Source: a virus
Length of the DNA: 42,432 nt
Strand: one strand, 5' to 3'
Virus record (IMG/VR): IMGVR_UViG_3300028840_003441
Span: 1 to 42,432 of that record
The notes below the pieces were generated by a model. The model did no database searches and was not told the origin of the DNA. It worked only from the letters and a program-made list of their open reading frames with translations. This document shows, piece after piece, positions 31,741-38,959 of the stretch (positions are counted from its first letter, which is position 1; the number at the start of each line of letters is the position of its first letter). The position numbers were made by a program, and so were the translations under genes.

Positions 31741-33242
31741 CTTCCACCCCTTGCGGCCGCCATCGCGGCTTTTAGTCTGTCAATGCTCTTTCTATAGAGT
31801 TCGTTTAGTGCCTGCGTAGTCGCGTCGACTTGGTCATCGTTGAGACCGGACGGGAAAGCGACCATTTCTTCCTCATACTCTTTAATCCATGGCGCGATGC
31901 TCGGGTCGGGCAAATACACGTTACCGGCATCGAACAAGGGCTCGACAGCGTTCGCCCGCGCCTCTTTCCCGCCTTGCGGGTTCACTAGCTTTAGCCCCGG
32001 TATCTTCTTCTTTAGGAGCGCCACGACCGCGGGCCCGTTCGCCTTGTCTTCCACGAGCTTGCTTACCGCTTTCGGATAGCGCTTGGTCATCTTCTCAATA
32101 GCGCGACACGTTGCGCTAACGTTCAAACGGCCGCGCGTTTGCGCTAAAAAGTAGTAATCGCCCTCATAGATGCCCCATACTTGCCCGACGACGAAGTCGC
32201 TTGTATCTAGGTCTTTAAAAGTACAGTCCCAAGATTGAATCATTTGCGTGCACGGCGGACGCTTCGTGTAGTGCTTGAACTTCTCACGCTTGAAAAGGTT
32301 CCCGCTTGCCGGTGTCGGGTCTTGTTGCAACTGCGCCGCCGTGCCCCTTGGCCCGAGCTCCTCTTTCAACTGGTCAACGGCTTCGCGTGGATAGCGCACG
32401 GGGTCAAGCAGTTCGCCCGCTTCCGTTCTCGGGTCCGGCTCGCCAAGGCACGTCATGCACTTGCGCTTGGGCTCATACTCCATTGGTAAGCAAAGATGCT
32501 CATAACCGCCCGCGCGCAGCATCTCGCCCGCGAGGTCGCCCATGTGAAGCCGTTGCATAATGATGATTCGCGCGGATTGCTGCGCGGACACCATACGAGT
32601 GGCCATTGTGTCATTCCACCAAGTCAAAACGCGCTCGAGTGCGGTCTTTGATATAGCCAGCGAGCCCGTGACTTCGAGCGGCTTCAATGGGTCGTCTACC
32701 ACTTGGATATGGGCGTGCTCGCCAGTGACCCCGCCCTTGATTGAAGTGATGAGACGGAAGCCGCCCTCGTTCGTGTGAAAGATTCTCGATGAGTCTTCGG
32801 CCTTGTCTCGCCTCGTGTCAAGTATCCGGTATCGGTAGCCCCATCTCTCTTGATACCAGTCTGACCCGATGAGACGCCGGCATTTCCGACTATCCCTTCG
32901 CGAAAGCTGGTCATTGTAGCAAGCGTAAATAAAGCGCGTTTGTGGCTCCTGCGTCCACGCCCACGTAGGAAAGAACACCGAACACGTCAACGATTTCATT
33001 GTGCCGGGCGGAACGTTAATGACAAGGCGCCTTATTTCGCCGTCGAGCACGGCTTCCAAATGCTCGCAAATCGCATCAATATGCCAGTTTGAAACGTAAA
33101 TGCTGCTCGGCTCGACTTCATCCCATGCGGCCTTGATATAGTGGCGCAAACCTCGGTTCGCGAGCTCGTGTTCGATAGTGGCGAGACTCGCCATGCTAAG
33201 AAGCTCGCTCACTTGCTCTTGACTGATAAAAGGTTCACTCAT
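31737..33242 (-). CDS. terL: terminase large subunit
   Basis: The 501-residue ATPase-nuclease packages the genome. Walker A is NVPPGTMKS (76-84), Walker B IQVVDDP (179-185), and the RNase H-like nuclease triad appears in SWDCTFKD (337-344), VEDKANG (397-403) and DDQVDA (469-474). Length and order are those of a full-length phage terminase. A CMTC near residue 262 is an extra cysteine pair. Its ATG overlaps the stop of a 28-residue upstream membrane peptide gene, so translation is coupled. Confidence 0.95.
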   Translation of the reverse strand: MSEPFISQEQVSELLSMASLATIEHELANRGLRHYIKAAWDEVEPSSIYVSNWHIDAICEHLEAVLDGEIRRLVINVPPGTMKSLTCSVFFPTWAWTQEPQTRFIYACYNDQLSRRDSRKCRRLIGSDWYQERWGYRYRILDTRRDKAEDSSRIFHTNEGGFRLITSIKGGVTGEHAHIQVVDDPLKPLEVTGSLAISKTALERVLTWWNDTMATRMVSAQQSARIIIMQRLHMGDLAGEMLRAGGYEHLCLPMEYEPKRKCMTCLGEPDPRTEAGELLDPVRYPREAVDQLKEELGPRGTAAQLQQDPTPASGNLFKREKFKHYTKRPPCTQMIQSWDCTFKDLDTSDFVVGQVWGIYEGDYYFLAQTRGRLNVSATCRAIEKMTKRYPKAVSKLVEDKANGPAVVALLKKKIPGLKLVNPQGGKEARANAVEPLFDAGNVYLPDPSIAPWIKEYEEEMVAFPSGLNDDQVDATTQALNELYRKSIDRLKAAMAAARGGR

Positions 33243-33325
33243 AACGCGTCATCGTCATCGAAAAAGAGCCAGTAAACCAAAATGATCAAAGCCACAATCC
33301 CGCCTATCATAATGTCATAAGTCAC
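33239..33325 (-). CDS. 28-residue membrane peptide between TerS and TerL
   Basis: A GTG start preceded by GGGGAGCGAAA opens a 28-codon frame, too short for ordinary gene finding. The peptide has a polar N-terminus (VTYDI), one hydrophobic segment (MIGGIVALIILVYWLFF), and an acidic end (DDDDAL). Its stop overlaps the terminase ATG (ATGA), and its start overlaps the TerS end by 11 bases, so it fills the gap exactly. Hydrophobicity, a ribosome-binding site and tight coupling support a real gene. A single-span membrane role (holin, antiholin or lysis regulator) is inference. Confidence 0.6.
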   Translation of the reverse strand: MTYDIMIGGIVALIILVYWLFFDDDDAL

Positions 33326-33869
33326 TTTCGCTCCCCTCTTTTTTCTTGAGCTTCTTATACATAACCTGCAGCATTTCGAGTTCGGTCACGTCAAGATTTT
33401 TAATGTCCGGCGGCGTCTCTTCTACCGTGGCCACAATCTCTCGGGGTTGCCCTCGGTTCAAGCGTTCTTGTTCGGCGCCCTGCTTGAGATACTCGAGCGC
33501 GAGCTTGGGGTCGATGGCTAAAGACTCTTGTTTTTCCGCATGCGCGAGCAGTTTCTCGATCTCGGTCTCGCCCAATTTTTGGAGCTTTAAGGCGGTCTCA
33601 ATGTGCCGCTTGCGCATCTTCTCGATCGCTTCGAGCTCCGCGCGCCTTTGGGCGGCTTCGTTCTCGCGGTCGTAGATTAAAACGCGTTGCTTCCAATTGT
33701 GCTTTAACGCCCACTTTGAGATCTGTTGCGGTGTTTTGTTAACCTCGCGCGCAACTTGCATGTATTGTCTATTAGAGCCCAAATTGCGGTAAATAAGGAA
33801 AGCCGCCCACGCTTCCGGCCCCTCATTCGCCTTGCGAAAGTAGGGCTTTATTTTAACGTCGCTTCTCAT
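33315..33869 (-). CDS. terS: terminase small subunit (HTH type)
   Basis: The 184-residue protein has an N-terminal helix-turn-helix-like region (AFLIYRNLGSNRQYMQVAREVNKTPQQISKWALKHNWKQR), typical of phage TerS proteins that recognise the packaging site. A long charged helix and a C-terminal helical domain follow. The ATG overlaps the previous TGA. The pair TerS/TerL flanks the small membrane peptide. Confidence 0.84.
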   Translation of the reverse strand: MRSDVKIKPYFRKANEGPEAWAAFLIYRNLGSNRQYMQVAREVNKTPQQISKWALKHNWKQRVLIYDRENEAAQRRAELEAIEKMRKRHIETALKLQKLGETEIEKLLAHAEKQESLAIDPKLALEYLKQGAEQERLNRGQPREIVATVEETPPDIKNLDVTELEMLQVMYKKLKKKEGSESDL

Positions 33870-34072
33870 CGGACCCACTCCGCGAGCCACTCGACAACGA
33901 GCAAGAGGAGCATTCCCGTCAATATCCCGGTCAAGAAAGTCTTGCGCAGCGTGTTCTTTATCAGGAGCGGGAGCGCCGCGCGCTTCGCGGCTTCGATACC
34001 GACCGCGACGTCTTGCGCGCGCTTGTGGCGTTGAAAGAGCGTTTCTTTTGGTTTTATCGTTCGCTTGGTCAT
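33866..34072 (-). CDS. small membrane protein, 68 aa
   Basis: A basic N-terminal half (KRTIKPKETLFQRHKRAQDV) precedes one strongly hydrophobic helix (FLTGILTGMLLLLVVEWLAEWV). The stop overlaps the TerS start by four bases. The single C-terminal membrane segment and small size are compatible with a holin or membrane-anchored packaging/entry factor, but no family is recognised. Confidence 0.65.
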   Translation of the reverse strand: MTKRTIKPKETLFQRHKRAQDVAVGIEAAKRAALPLLIKNTLRKTFLTGILTGMLLLLVVEWLAEWVR

Positions 34073-34407
34073 CGTCTCTCTTTCTCCTCGACTATTCTAT
34101 CACAGTTTTTCTTGACCCCTTTCAGCGGCATCCACATCGACACCGGAATCCGTAGATCCATACCATCGACGGGCTTGCTCTTGTCGAAGAAGGCCTCGAT
34201 CACTCCCGACACCGACTTCGCCAGCGTCACGAGTTCGTCTTCCAAGTCGGCGTAACATCTTTTATGTCTGTTCATAAACTCGTTTTGACGTTCTCGGTAT
34301 CGCCAAAGAGTGCTATTCACTCTTTTCGTCAAGTCCTCCACTTCCGCCTTTAACTGCGAGAGCTCCTTCCGCGTCACGGGCCCATTAAATTTTCGTTCTT
34401 CGCTCAT
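34069..34407 (-). CDS. hypothetical coiled-coil protein, 112 aa
   Basis: This is the first gene of the packaging/structural operon after the non-coding repeat region. The ATG is preceded by AAAGGGGCG. Residues ~10-45 form a charged helix (TRKELSQLKAEVEDLTKRVN) followed by an Arg/Asn-rich stretch and a C-terminal basic end. It overlaps the next gene by four bases. No family is recognised; it may regulate packaging or lysis. Confidence 0.65.
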   Translation of the reverse strand: MSEERKFNGPVTRKELSQLKAEVEDLTKRVNSTLWRYRERQNEFMNRHKRCYADLEDELVTLAKSVSGVIEAFFDKSKPVDGMDLRIPVSMWMPLKGVKKNCDRIVEEKERR

Positions 34408-34735
34408 AAAGCGCCCCTTTCTCCGTTTTTCGCTCCTACATGTCGCACAAACACCTACTTTTCAGATCGCCGTTTTTAACGCGCCTGGAATTTTACGTGT
34501 ATACCTGTAAAACGGCCGTTTAGCGAAAAAATGAACGGCCCTAAACAAGTTTAGTAGTTCCGCGCACTTACGGCCCGTCGGGCCGTTCGGGCCGTTTAAA
34601 TCCCTATTTCGCCATAAAAAACACGATATAAATATCCTACTATATCCTACCACTACATACATTCTACTTCCCAGCCCTACTAAATAGCGTAAATGAACGG
34701 CCAAACGGCCTTTTCGGCAAAAAAGACGCGTCATT
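34408..34735. other. non-coding segment; candidate replication origin
   Basis: This 328-base gap between the primase and packaging genes holds no convincing gene; the minus-strand frame crossing it is repeat-driven. It contains many AACGGCC/GGCCGTT motifs in both orientations, one 7-bp stem (ACGGCCC-GTC-GGGCCGT at 34570-34586), and an AT-rich block at about 34597-34693 with a direct repeat TATCCTAC. Iterons beside an AT-rich unwinding-like region and a primase-helicase gene are features of origins. It may also hold the promoter for the late operon; no clear -35/-10 was found. Confidence 0.5.
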
Positions 34736-34797
34736 TTAGTCACTTGCTTCACGGCCGTTCGCCGAAAAAGTAACGGCCCGCGAACGGCCAAACGGCC
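34511..34797. repeat. GGCCGTT/AACGGCC motif cluster
   Basis: At least eleven copies of ACGGCC or its complement occur in 287 bases: palindromes at 34511-34520 and 34751-34758, single motifs at 34534, 34570, 34581, 34590, 34696, 34704, 34772, 34783 and 34791. Pairs are spaced 8-11 bases apart. The last group lies inside the coding end of the primase gene. Confidence 0.9.
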
Positions 34798-37237
34798 CAC
34801 TTGTATCGGCTACCGAAACTTTAAAGACTTTTTTAACGGCTTCTTTTAAGTCTTCCCACGTGTAGCGATCGGTATTTTCGATAAATCGCTTTAATGTAAC
34901 GTGGTCAATCTTCCAAGCTTTTAACTTTGTTTTACTCGCTCTTTCTTCCGAATCCAGCTTAAAACCCGCCTTCGTCAAGTAGCGTCCGATCGTAGTCGGA
35001 GCCGGTTTTTTGACTCGGGAGCCCGCCACGACATTGGACTCGCCCCAAGCGGCGTTGATTCGGTCGGGCGAGATGCGAAGCTGGCCTTCGGAGTCGCAAA
35101 CCAGGGGCAAGCGGTCGATTTGCCCGGGCACGGAGTGATTGCATTCTTCCATGAGGCAATCGAGGGCAATCATTAGGCAGTAGTTCAAGGTCTCATCGGC
35201 GAAGCGAGCCCGCCAAACCATGTCGAGGTCGCTCGCGGTGTTGACCCAAAACCGGCCTTGACTCTCGTGCGTGGTGTTCTCTTCAATCCAGCGCACGTGC
35301 TCGAGCAAGCCCGCGCCTTCGCGGAGCCGCTCGAGCTCCTCAGTCCCCGCCCACTTCTCCTCAAAGCGTTCAATCACACGCTTCCGGATGCGCAGCACCA
35401 AAAACCGAATCATTGTGGCTTCGACCGAAGACGCGTCAACTTCCGCGGAAAACACCTTCTCCTCTTCATTGACGCTTATTACGTGACGAGTGCAAGAGAA
35501 CAGCGTCAAGGGGTCAACGCCTTTCATTTCGACCATATGTACGCGCTCGGAAATCGACTCGCGGTAGCGCTCCGGAATCCCGTGTTCGCCCCTGTCGGAA
35601 GCGAGTTTCTCATCGGACCATATGACGGGGTTTTGAAGCAGGGGAGCGGCGAACTTGAAGAGAACTTTTTCGGGGCGGCACGGTGTCGGCGCGTCGCGAT
35701 GCCCCCAAAAGCGGGAAAGGGCTTGGGCGATCTGGGACTTCCAAACCCCTTGCGTGCCTACCAGGGTCAAGGCGGGCAAGGGCTGGTCAAGGTCCCGAAA
35801 CTTGTACAAGTAGGACTCCAAAAGGTCGTATTTGCTCCCGCCAATCGCCCGCAAGAGCTCATCGCAACACGCCGAGAAGCGGGGTTCCCATTCAATCCAC
35901 TTGTAAGCCTGCAGCCGGATAGCGTTCTCTTTCCCGTCGTAGGCCACGCCATTGCACCGCGCGTAGTACTGGACGGCGCCGACCGTGCACCCATACTCGT
36001 GATTCAACTTTCCCGCCGACTTCAAGCCGGGCGGGCCATTGACGTTTCGAAAGTCGAGCTCGGAAACGCCGGGCATTGCCCCCAAACACTCGCGAAACGC
36101 GATCGGCACTTGCGCCGCCTTGAAGGGCCCCTGATAGGCGGCCTTGTAAGGGGAATAGACGTAATAGGACGAACCATAAGACGCCACGAGCGCCCCGCGT
36201 AGGCCTTCGACGTTCGCGATTTGGTCTTCATTCAACGGAGCCGCGGCGCTCGGGCGGACTCGCTCCCGCTCCGCGTCCATTTTGAGCAGCTTCGCTCGAG
36301 CGGAATCGACGCACTTGACCCAATCGCCGAGCCGATACTCCCACTTGGACTCGCCCGGCTCCGTGGCCGCCCACGAGACCCGCAAGTGCTGCTCGGCGAA
36401 CCACTCCGCGTCAATCTCCCGCCATTTCCGGACGCACTCGAAGGCGAGCTTGACCCGGATGTCGTGCAAGACTCCGCGTGAGCCGTAGGCGTCGCCCTTC
36501 ACGGCCGCCTTCAAAGCTTCGCCGGCGGTGCGCTGCGCCCGATTCTTCCGCTTGAGCAGCCACTCGGCGAACGCCTTGACTTCTTTTCGGTCGGGCCTAT
36601 CCGAGAGCGCCATCGCCCCCCTTGACGGCACCAAGGCCGCCGGCGACTCGTAGGGCATCTTCGCGAGCTCGCCCACGTCAAGAGCCTTGCCCCGAAAGCG
36701 CAGGCGCTCGACTTGGTCTTTCGTGTCCGGCATGTGTTGCGGGCCAAGAAAAAAGTTCGCGACCTTTAGAGTGACCGGGTCGTGAGAAACGCCAAGCAAG
36801 CGAGCGCCCGCCGCATACAACGACTTGAAAGGCAAATCACTGACATTCGGCACCGCTTTGGACAAGCGCACGAGCAAGCGCAAGCGGGGCGCCTTCTCGG
36901 TGTGCTTCCAAGTCGAATAGACGGCGCAGTCATACTCACGCCAGCGCACCGCGGCCGCCCGAACTTCCGCCCGCGTCATCGAATCGATGTCATAGACAAA
37001 AACATCGGTGGCGGAATCTGGCGCGAGTTCCGAATTGTGCTTCGATTTCGCGCTCGGCTTGTACCGCCCGCAAACGAAGCCCAAACCATTGAGCTTTTCG
37101 CGTTTGCTCGAGCAAGCTACCGACGGCCACTTCTCCGCGTCGCCCACGTAGTCGAGGAAGCCGCCGGCGTCAAGCTCGGCGACTTTTGCCCCGTCGGGCG
37201 TGTCATAAACCCCGTTCAAAAAGGTAATCCAAGCCAC
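34736..37237 (-). CDS. primase-helicase (AEP primase plus D5/VirE-like ATPase)
   Basis: This 833-residue protein is read from a GTG preceded by AGGGGG, 14 bases after a small regulator gene; a longer frame to 37357 is covered by that gene. The N-terminal part has DVFVYDID (DxD near 83-85) and KAPRLRLLV (about 115-123), as in archaeo-eukaryotic primase domains. The C-terminal part carries an SF3/D5- or VirE-like ATPase: LVGTQGVWKS (Walker A, about 492-501) and NPVIWSDEK (Walker B, near 538-544). The residue before the Walker A lysine is Trp rather than Gly. The C-terminal residues (TSGPFGRSRAV ... ANGREASD) are encoded by GGCCGTT repeats. It provides primers and unwinds DNA for the family A polymerase encoded here. 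Confidence 0.85.
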   Translation of the reverse strand: MAWITFLNGVYDTPDGAKVAELDAGGFLDYVGDAEKWPSVACSSKREKLNGLGFVCGRYKPSAKSKHNSELAPDSATDVFVYDIDSMTRAEVRAAAVRWREYDCAVYSTWKHTEKAPRLRLLVRLSKAVPNVSDLPFKSLYAAGARLLGVSHDPVTLKVANFFLGPQHMPDTKDQVERLRFRGKALDVGELAKMPYESPAALVPSRGAMALSDRPDRKEVKAFAEWLLKRKNRAQRTAGEALKAAVKGDAYGSRGVLHDIRVKLAFECVRKWREIDAEWFAEQHLRVSWAATEPGESKWEYRLGDWVKCVDSARAKLLKMDAERERVRPSAAAPLNEDQIANVEGLRGALVASYGSSYYVYSPYKAAYQGPFKAAQVPIAFRECLGAMPGVSELDFRNVNGPPGLKSAGKLNHEYGCTVGAVQYYARCNGVAYDGKENAIRLQAYKWIEWEPRFSACCDELLRAIGGSKYDLLESYLYKFRDLDQPLPALTLVGTQGVWKSQIAQALSRFWGHRDAPTPCRPEKVLFKFAAPLLQNPVIWSDEKLASDRGEHGIPERYRESISERVHMVEMKGVDPLTLFSCTRHVISVNEEEKVFSAEVDASSVEATMIRFLVLRIRKRVIERFEEKWAGTEELERLREGAGLLEHVRWIEENTTHESQGRFWVNTASDLDMVWRARFADETLNYCLMIALDCLMEECNHSVPGQIDRLPLVCDSEGQLRISPDRINAAWGESNVVAGSRVKKPAPTTIGRYLTKAGFKLDSEERASKTKLKAWKIDHVTLKRFIENTDRYTWEDLKEAVKKVFKVSVADTSGPFGRSRAVTFSANGREASD

Positions 37238-37251
37238 GGCCGCCCCCTGGT

Positions 37252-37428
37252 TTAATGTAGATGTTGACGTATTAACGACCGGATTACGTGCGAAACGGAA
37301 GCCTCGATCACTCCTTCTTTTCGAAGCCGCTTTAACTCTTTGACGATTGACGCCCACTCACTTCGACCGAGTATAACGGCGATTCGCCGCTTGGGCGCTC
37401 TACTGTTCTGCAATTGTAAACTTGGCAT
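37252..37428 (-). CDS. 58-residue ribbon-helix-helix-like regulator
   Basis: A frame of 58 codons starts at an ATG preceded by ATGGGGTAAAAC and ends 14 bases before the primase GTG. After a basic start, the sequence gives a strand RRIAVILG, a helix WASIVKELKRLRKEG and a second helix SVSHVIRSLIRQHLH. This strand-helix-helix order is typical of CopG/MetJ-type dimeric DNA-binding proteins. It overlaps the upstream gene by 29 bases in another frame. It probably controls the divergent promoter region directly upstream. Confidence 0.65.
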   Translation of the reverse strand: MPSLQLQNSRAPKRRIAVILGRSEWASIVKELKRLRKEGVIEASVSHVIRSLIRQHLH

Positions 37429-37669
37429 GTTTTACCCCATATCTCTTTTCAAGTTCTGCGAACACCAAAGGGTGAACTACGAGATTCGCGCCGTTCCATA
37501 TCGCGCCCGGCGTCCAGATCTCCCGCCTTCCATAGCGCTTTAGCCATTTTTTATTGATGCGTTTTCGTCTATGTCTTTTGACTTGCGCATGCGACCTCAC
37601 AAGAGCAAGCGGGCTCACCATAACGGGCGAGCCGGCAAAAAACAAAATATCGGGCGCTAAGTGGTCCAT
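37400..37669 (-). CDS. hypothetical basic protein, 89 aa
   Basis: First gene of the leftward arm. The ATG at 37669 is chosen; a TTG eight codons upstream is also possible. The centre is very basic (KRHRRKRINKKWLKRYGRRE) and the C-terminus has WNGANLVVHPLVFAELEKRYGV. No family is recognised. The basic patch suggests nucleic-acid binding. Confidence 0.6.
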   Translation of the reverse strand: MDHLAPDILFFAGSPVMVSPLALVRSHAQVKRHRRKRINKKWLKRYGRREIWTPGAIWNGANLVVHPLVFAELEKRYGVKHAKFTIAEQ

Positions 37670-37885
37670 GAATCCGTTGTAATACCGTTTCAAAAAGATT
37701 TCAACAAAAGATCGGAAGAAAACAAAAATAATTTTCGGGCGGCGTAAAAAGACAGTAAAAACGGGCGCTTAAAACTTTGTTGAAAAAAGCGTTGAAATTA
37801 AGTTGACACGCCCCCCGAAGTGCTTTAAATATGCCTTAAGCGATAACGAAGACGCAAAAAACAGCGAAGACGAAAGCGAGGAAGC
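37670..37885. promoter_or_regulatory. divergent control region between the two arms
   Basis: This 216-base segment separates the leftward and rightward arms. It holds GTTGAA/GTTGAC at 37779, 37791 and 37802 on the plus strand, at 11-12-base spacing, and the same motif inverted at 37700-37705. The last direct copy overlaps the -35 box of the rightward promoter. The segment is AT-rich near 37690-37740. A leftward promoter is expected here, but only a weak candidate (TTTACT with AAAATT) was seen. Confidence 0.55.
37803..37831 (+). promoter_or_regulatory. rightward sigma70-like promoter
   Basis: A perfect -35 TTGACA (37803-37808) is followed after 16 or 17 bases by TTAAAT or TAAATA as a moderate -10. 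It points at the first rightward gene, 55 bases downstream, which has a GAGGAAGC ribosome-binding site. It is the only strong promoter found for the 12-kb plus-strand arm. Confidence 0.65.
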
Positions 37886-38155
37886 ATGAGCAAGCAAGTC
37901 AGAAACTCCCTAGAACACATTGACCTGATAAACTTGACCGTCCACGCGGTCAAGGCATCGGGTAGAAATCTCATCCTTCAAGAGGCGATCGCCTTGGCTC
38001 TTGATCAGTGGGTGACGGTCAACGTGACCATTTACGAAACAGTTGACGATGACGCGGCGATTTGGGAAGCGTACACAGTACACCCCGATCAAATAATCCA
38101 AAGCGTTGAAAAAACATATAGCGCTCTAGGTCGCGACGAAAGCGAGGGGCAATGA
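37886..38155 (+). CDS. hypothetical early protein, 89 aa
   Basis: First gene of the rightward operon; the ATG follows GAGGAAGC. The protein is acidic with helical N-terminal and C-terminal parts and a central DQWVTVNVTIYE strand. No cysteine pairs or membrane segment. No family is recognised; as the first early gene it may act on the host. It overlaps the next gene by four bases. Confidence 0.7.
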   Translation: MSKQVRNSLEHIDLINLTVHAVKASGRNLILQEAIALALDQWVTVNVTIYETVDDDAAIWEAYTVHPDQIIQSVEKTYSALGRDESEGQ

Positions 38156-38460
38156 ACTACCCAAGCGAAAACGATTTTCGAGTGACCGAGAAGACGCTCT
38201 TGTGGCTCAAAGCGTGGTACGAGCTCACGCGCCCCGACATGCACGGCGTGATCAAAATGCTCGAAGACGCAGAGCTCGAGATTCCGAGAAACGTCGACGA
38301 GCTGCTCGCGGCGTTGCGCTTGGGCGAGAGCGAGCCGAAAAAGGAAGGGCCCTTTCCCGCCACCGGTAAAGCGACGCGCGTTTGCCCGCGGTGCCAAGGC
38401 AAACCCATAATCGACGACATGATAAGATGCCCGAGCTGTCACGGCAAAGGCAGGGTCTAA
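38152..38460 (+). CDS. protein with DnaJ-type zinc ribbon, 102 aa
   Basis: The first ~60 residues are helical (VTEKTLLWLKAWYELTR, MHGVIKMLEDAE, NVDELLAAL). A Pro/Gly linker leads to a C-terminal zinc ribbon of two CxxC-x-GK units, CPRCQGK and CPSCHGKGRV, very like the DnaJ zinc finger. It may be an adaptor that engages host proteins. ATGA overlap with the previous gene. Confidence 0.72.
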   Translation: MNYPSENDFRVTEKTLLWLKAWYELTRPDMHGVIKMLEDAELEIPRNVDELLAALRLGESEPKKEGPFPATGKATRVCPRCQGKPIIDDMIRCPSCHGKGRV

Positions 38461-38462
38461 CG

Positions 38463-38660
38463 ATGCGCTTCAAAATCGTACATCTCAAAAAGCCCGAAGT
38501 CGTGAGCGTCCACGACTCCAAAGAAAAAGCCGAGCACGCGCTCGCCGTGAAAATGGTCAAGTTCCGGATGGTCAACAAGAAGGACCCGTTTTTGTATGGC
38601 GTCGTACCTTCGCGCGCCATCTTCAAAAACACGCGTTGCATGGGGGGTATTTGGACATGA
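38463..38660 (+). CDS. hypothetical protein, 65 aa
   Basis: The ATG at 38463 lies two bases after the preceding stop. The protein is basic (MRFKIVHLKKPEVVSVHDSKEKAEHALAVKMVKFRM), with a beta-alpha pattern and a C-terminal RAIFKNTRCMGGIW. No family is recognised. It overlaps the next gene (ATGA). Confidence 0.65.
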   Translation: MRFKIVHLKKPEVVSVHDSKEKAEHALAVKMVKFRMVNKKDPFLYGVVPSRAIFKNTRCMGGIWT

Positions 38661-38959
38661 AAGACAAAGAGTCAATAACGATGACCGCCCAAAATCGTCA
38701 TGGTCCCGTGCGCGTCACGCTGACTTTTGACGAACACACCGGTGGTTACACGATACGCGTCGAGCAGCCCGTCGCGCTCACGGTGTTTATTGAGCAAAAA
38801 ATCGACGGCGCCCGCGCCGCGGTCATAGACACGAGCGCCCCGACGATGCCCGACACTTTGAGCCAACAGATAGAAAGCGTCGTGAACGCGCTTGCTCGCA
38901 GGCAAGACCGTTTTATCGAACAATACAAAAAGGAGAAAAACAAAAATGACCGAGGTTAA
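38657..38959 (+). CDS. hypothetical protein, 100 aa
   Basis: ATG overlaps the previous TGA. Residues 10-50 form beta strands (VRVTLTFDEHTGGYTIRVEQ, ALTVFIEQK) and the C-terminal third is a Lys/Asn-rich helix. No family or active site is recognised. The stop overlaps the next gene's start by 14 bases. Confidence 0.65.
   Translation: MKDKESITMTAQNRHGPVRVTLTFDEHTGGYTIRVEQPVALTVFIEQKIDGARAAVIDTSAPTMPDTLSQQIESVVNALARRQDRFIEQYKKEKNKNDRG

Noticed and set aside
34462-34800. 112-codon minus-strand frame across the repeat region
   Set aside because: Starts inside the primase end, is largely encoded by GGCCGTT repeats and AT-rich sequence, has no ribosome-binding site and no family.
35258-36202. 314-codon plus-strand frame opposite the primase
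   Set aside because: Shadow of a well-supported primase-helicase with both ATPase motifs on the minus strand.
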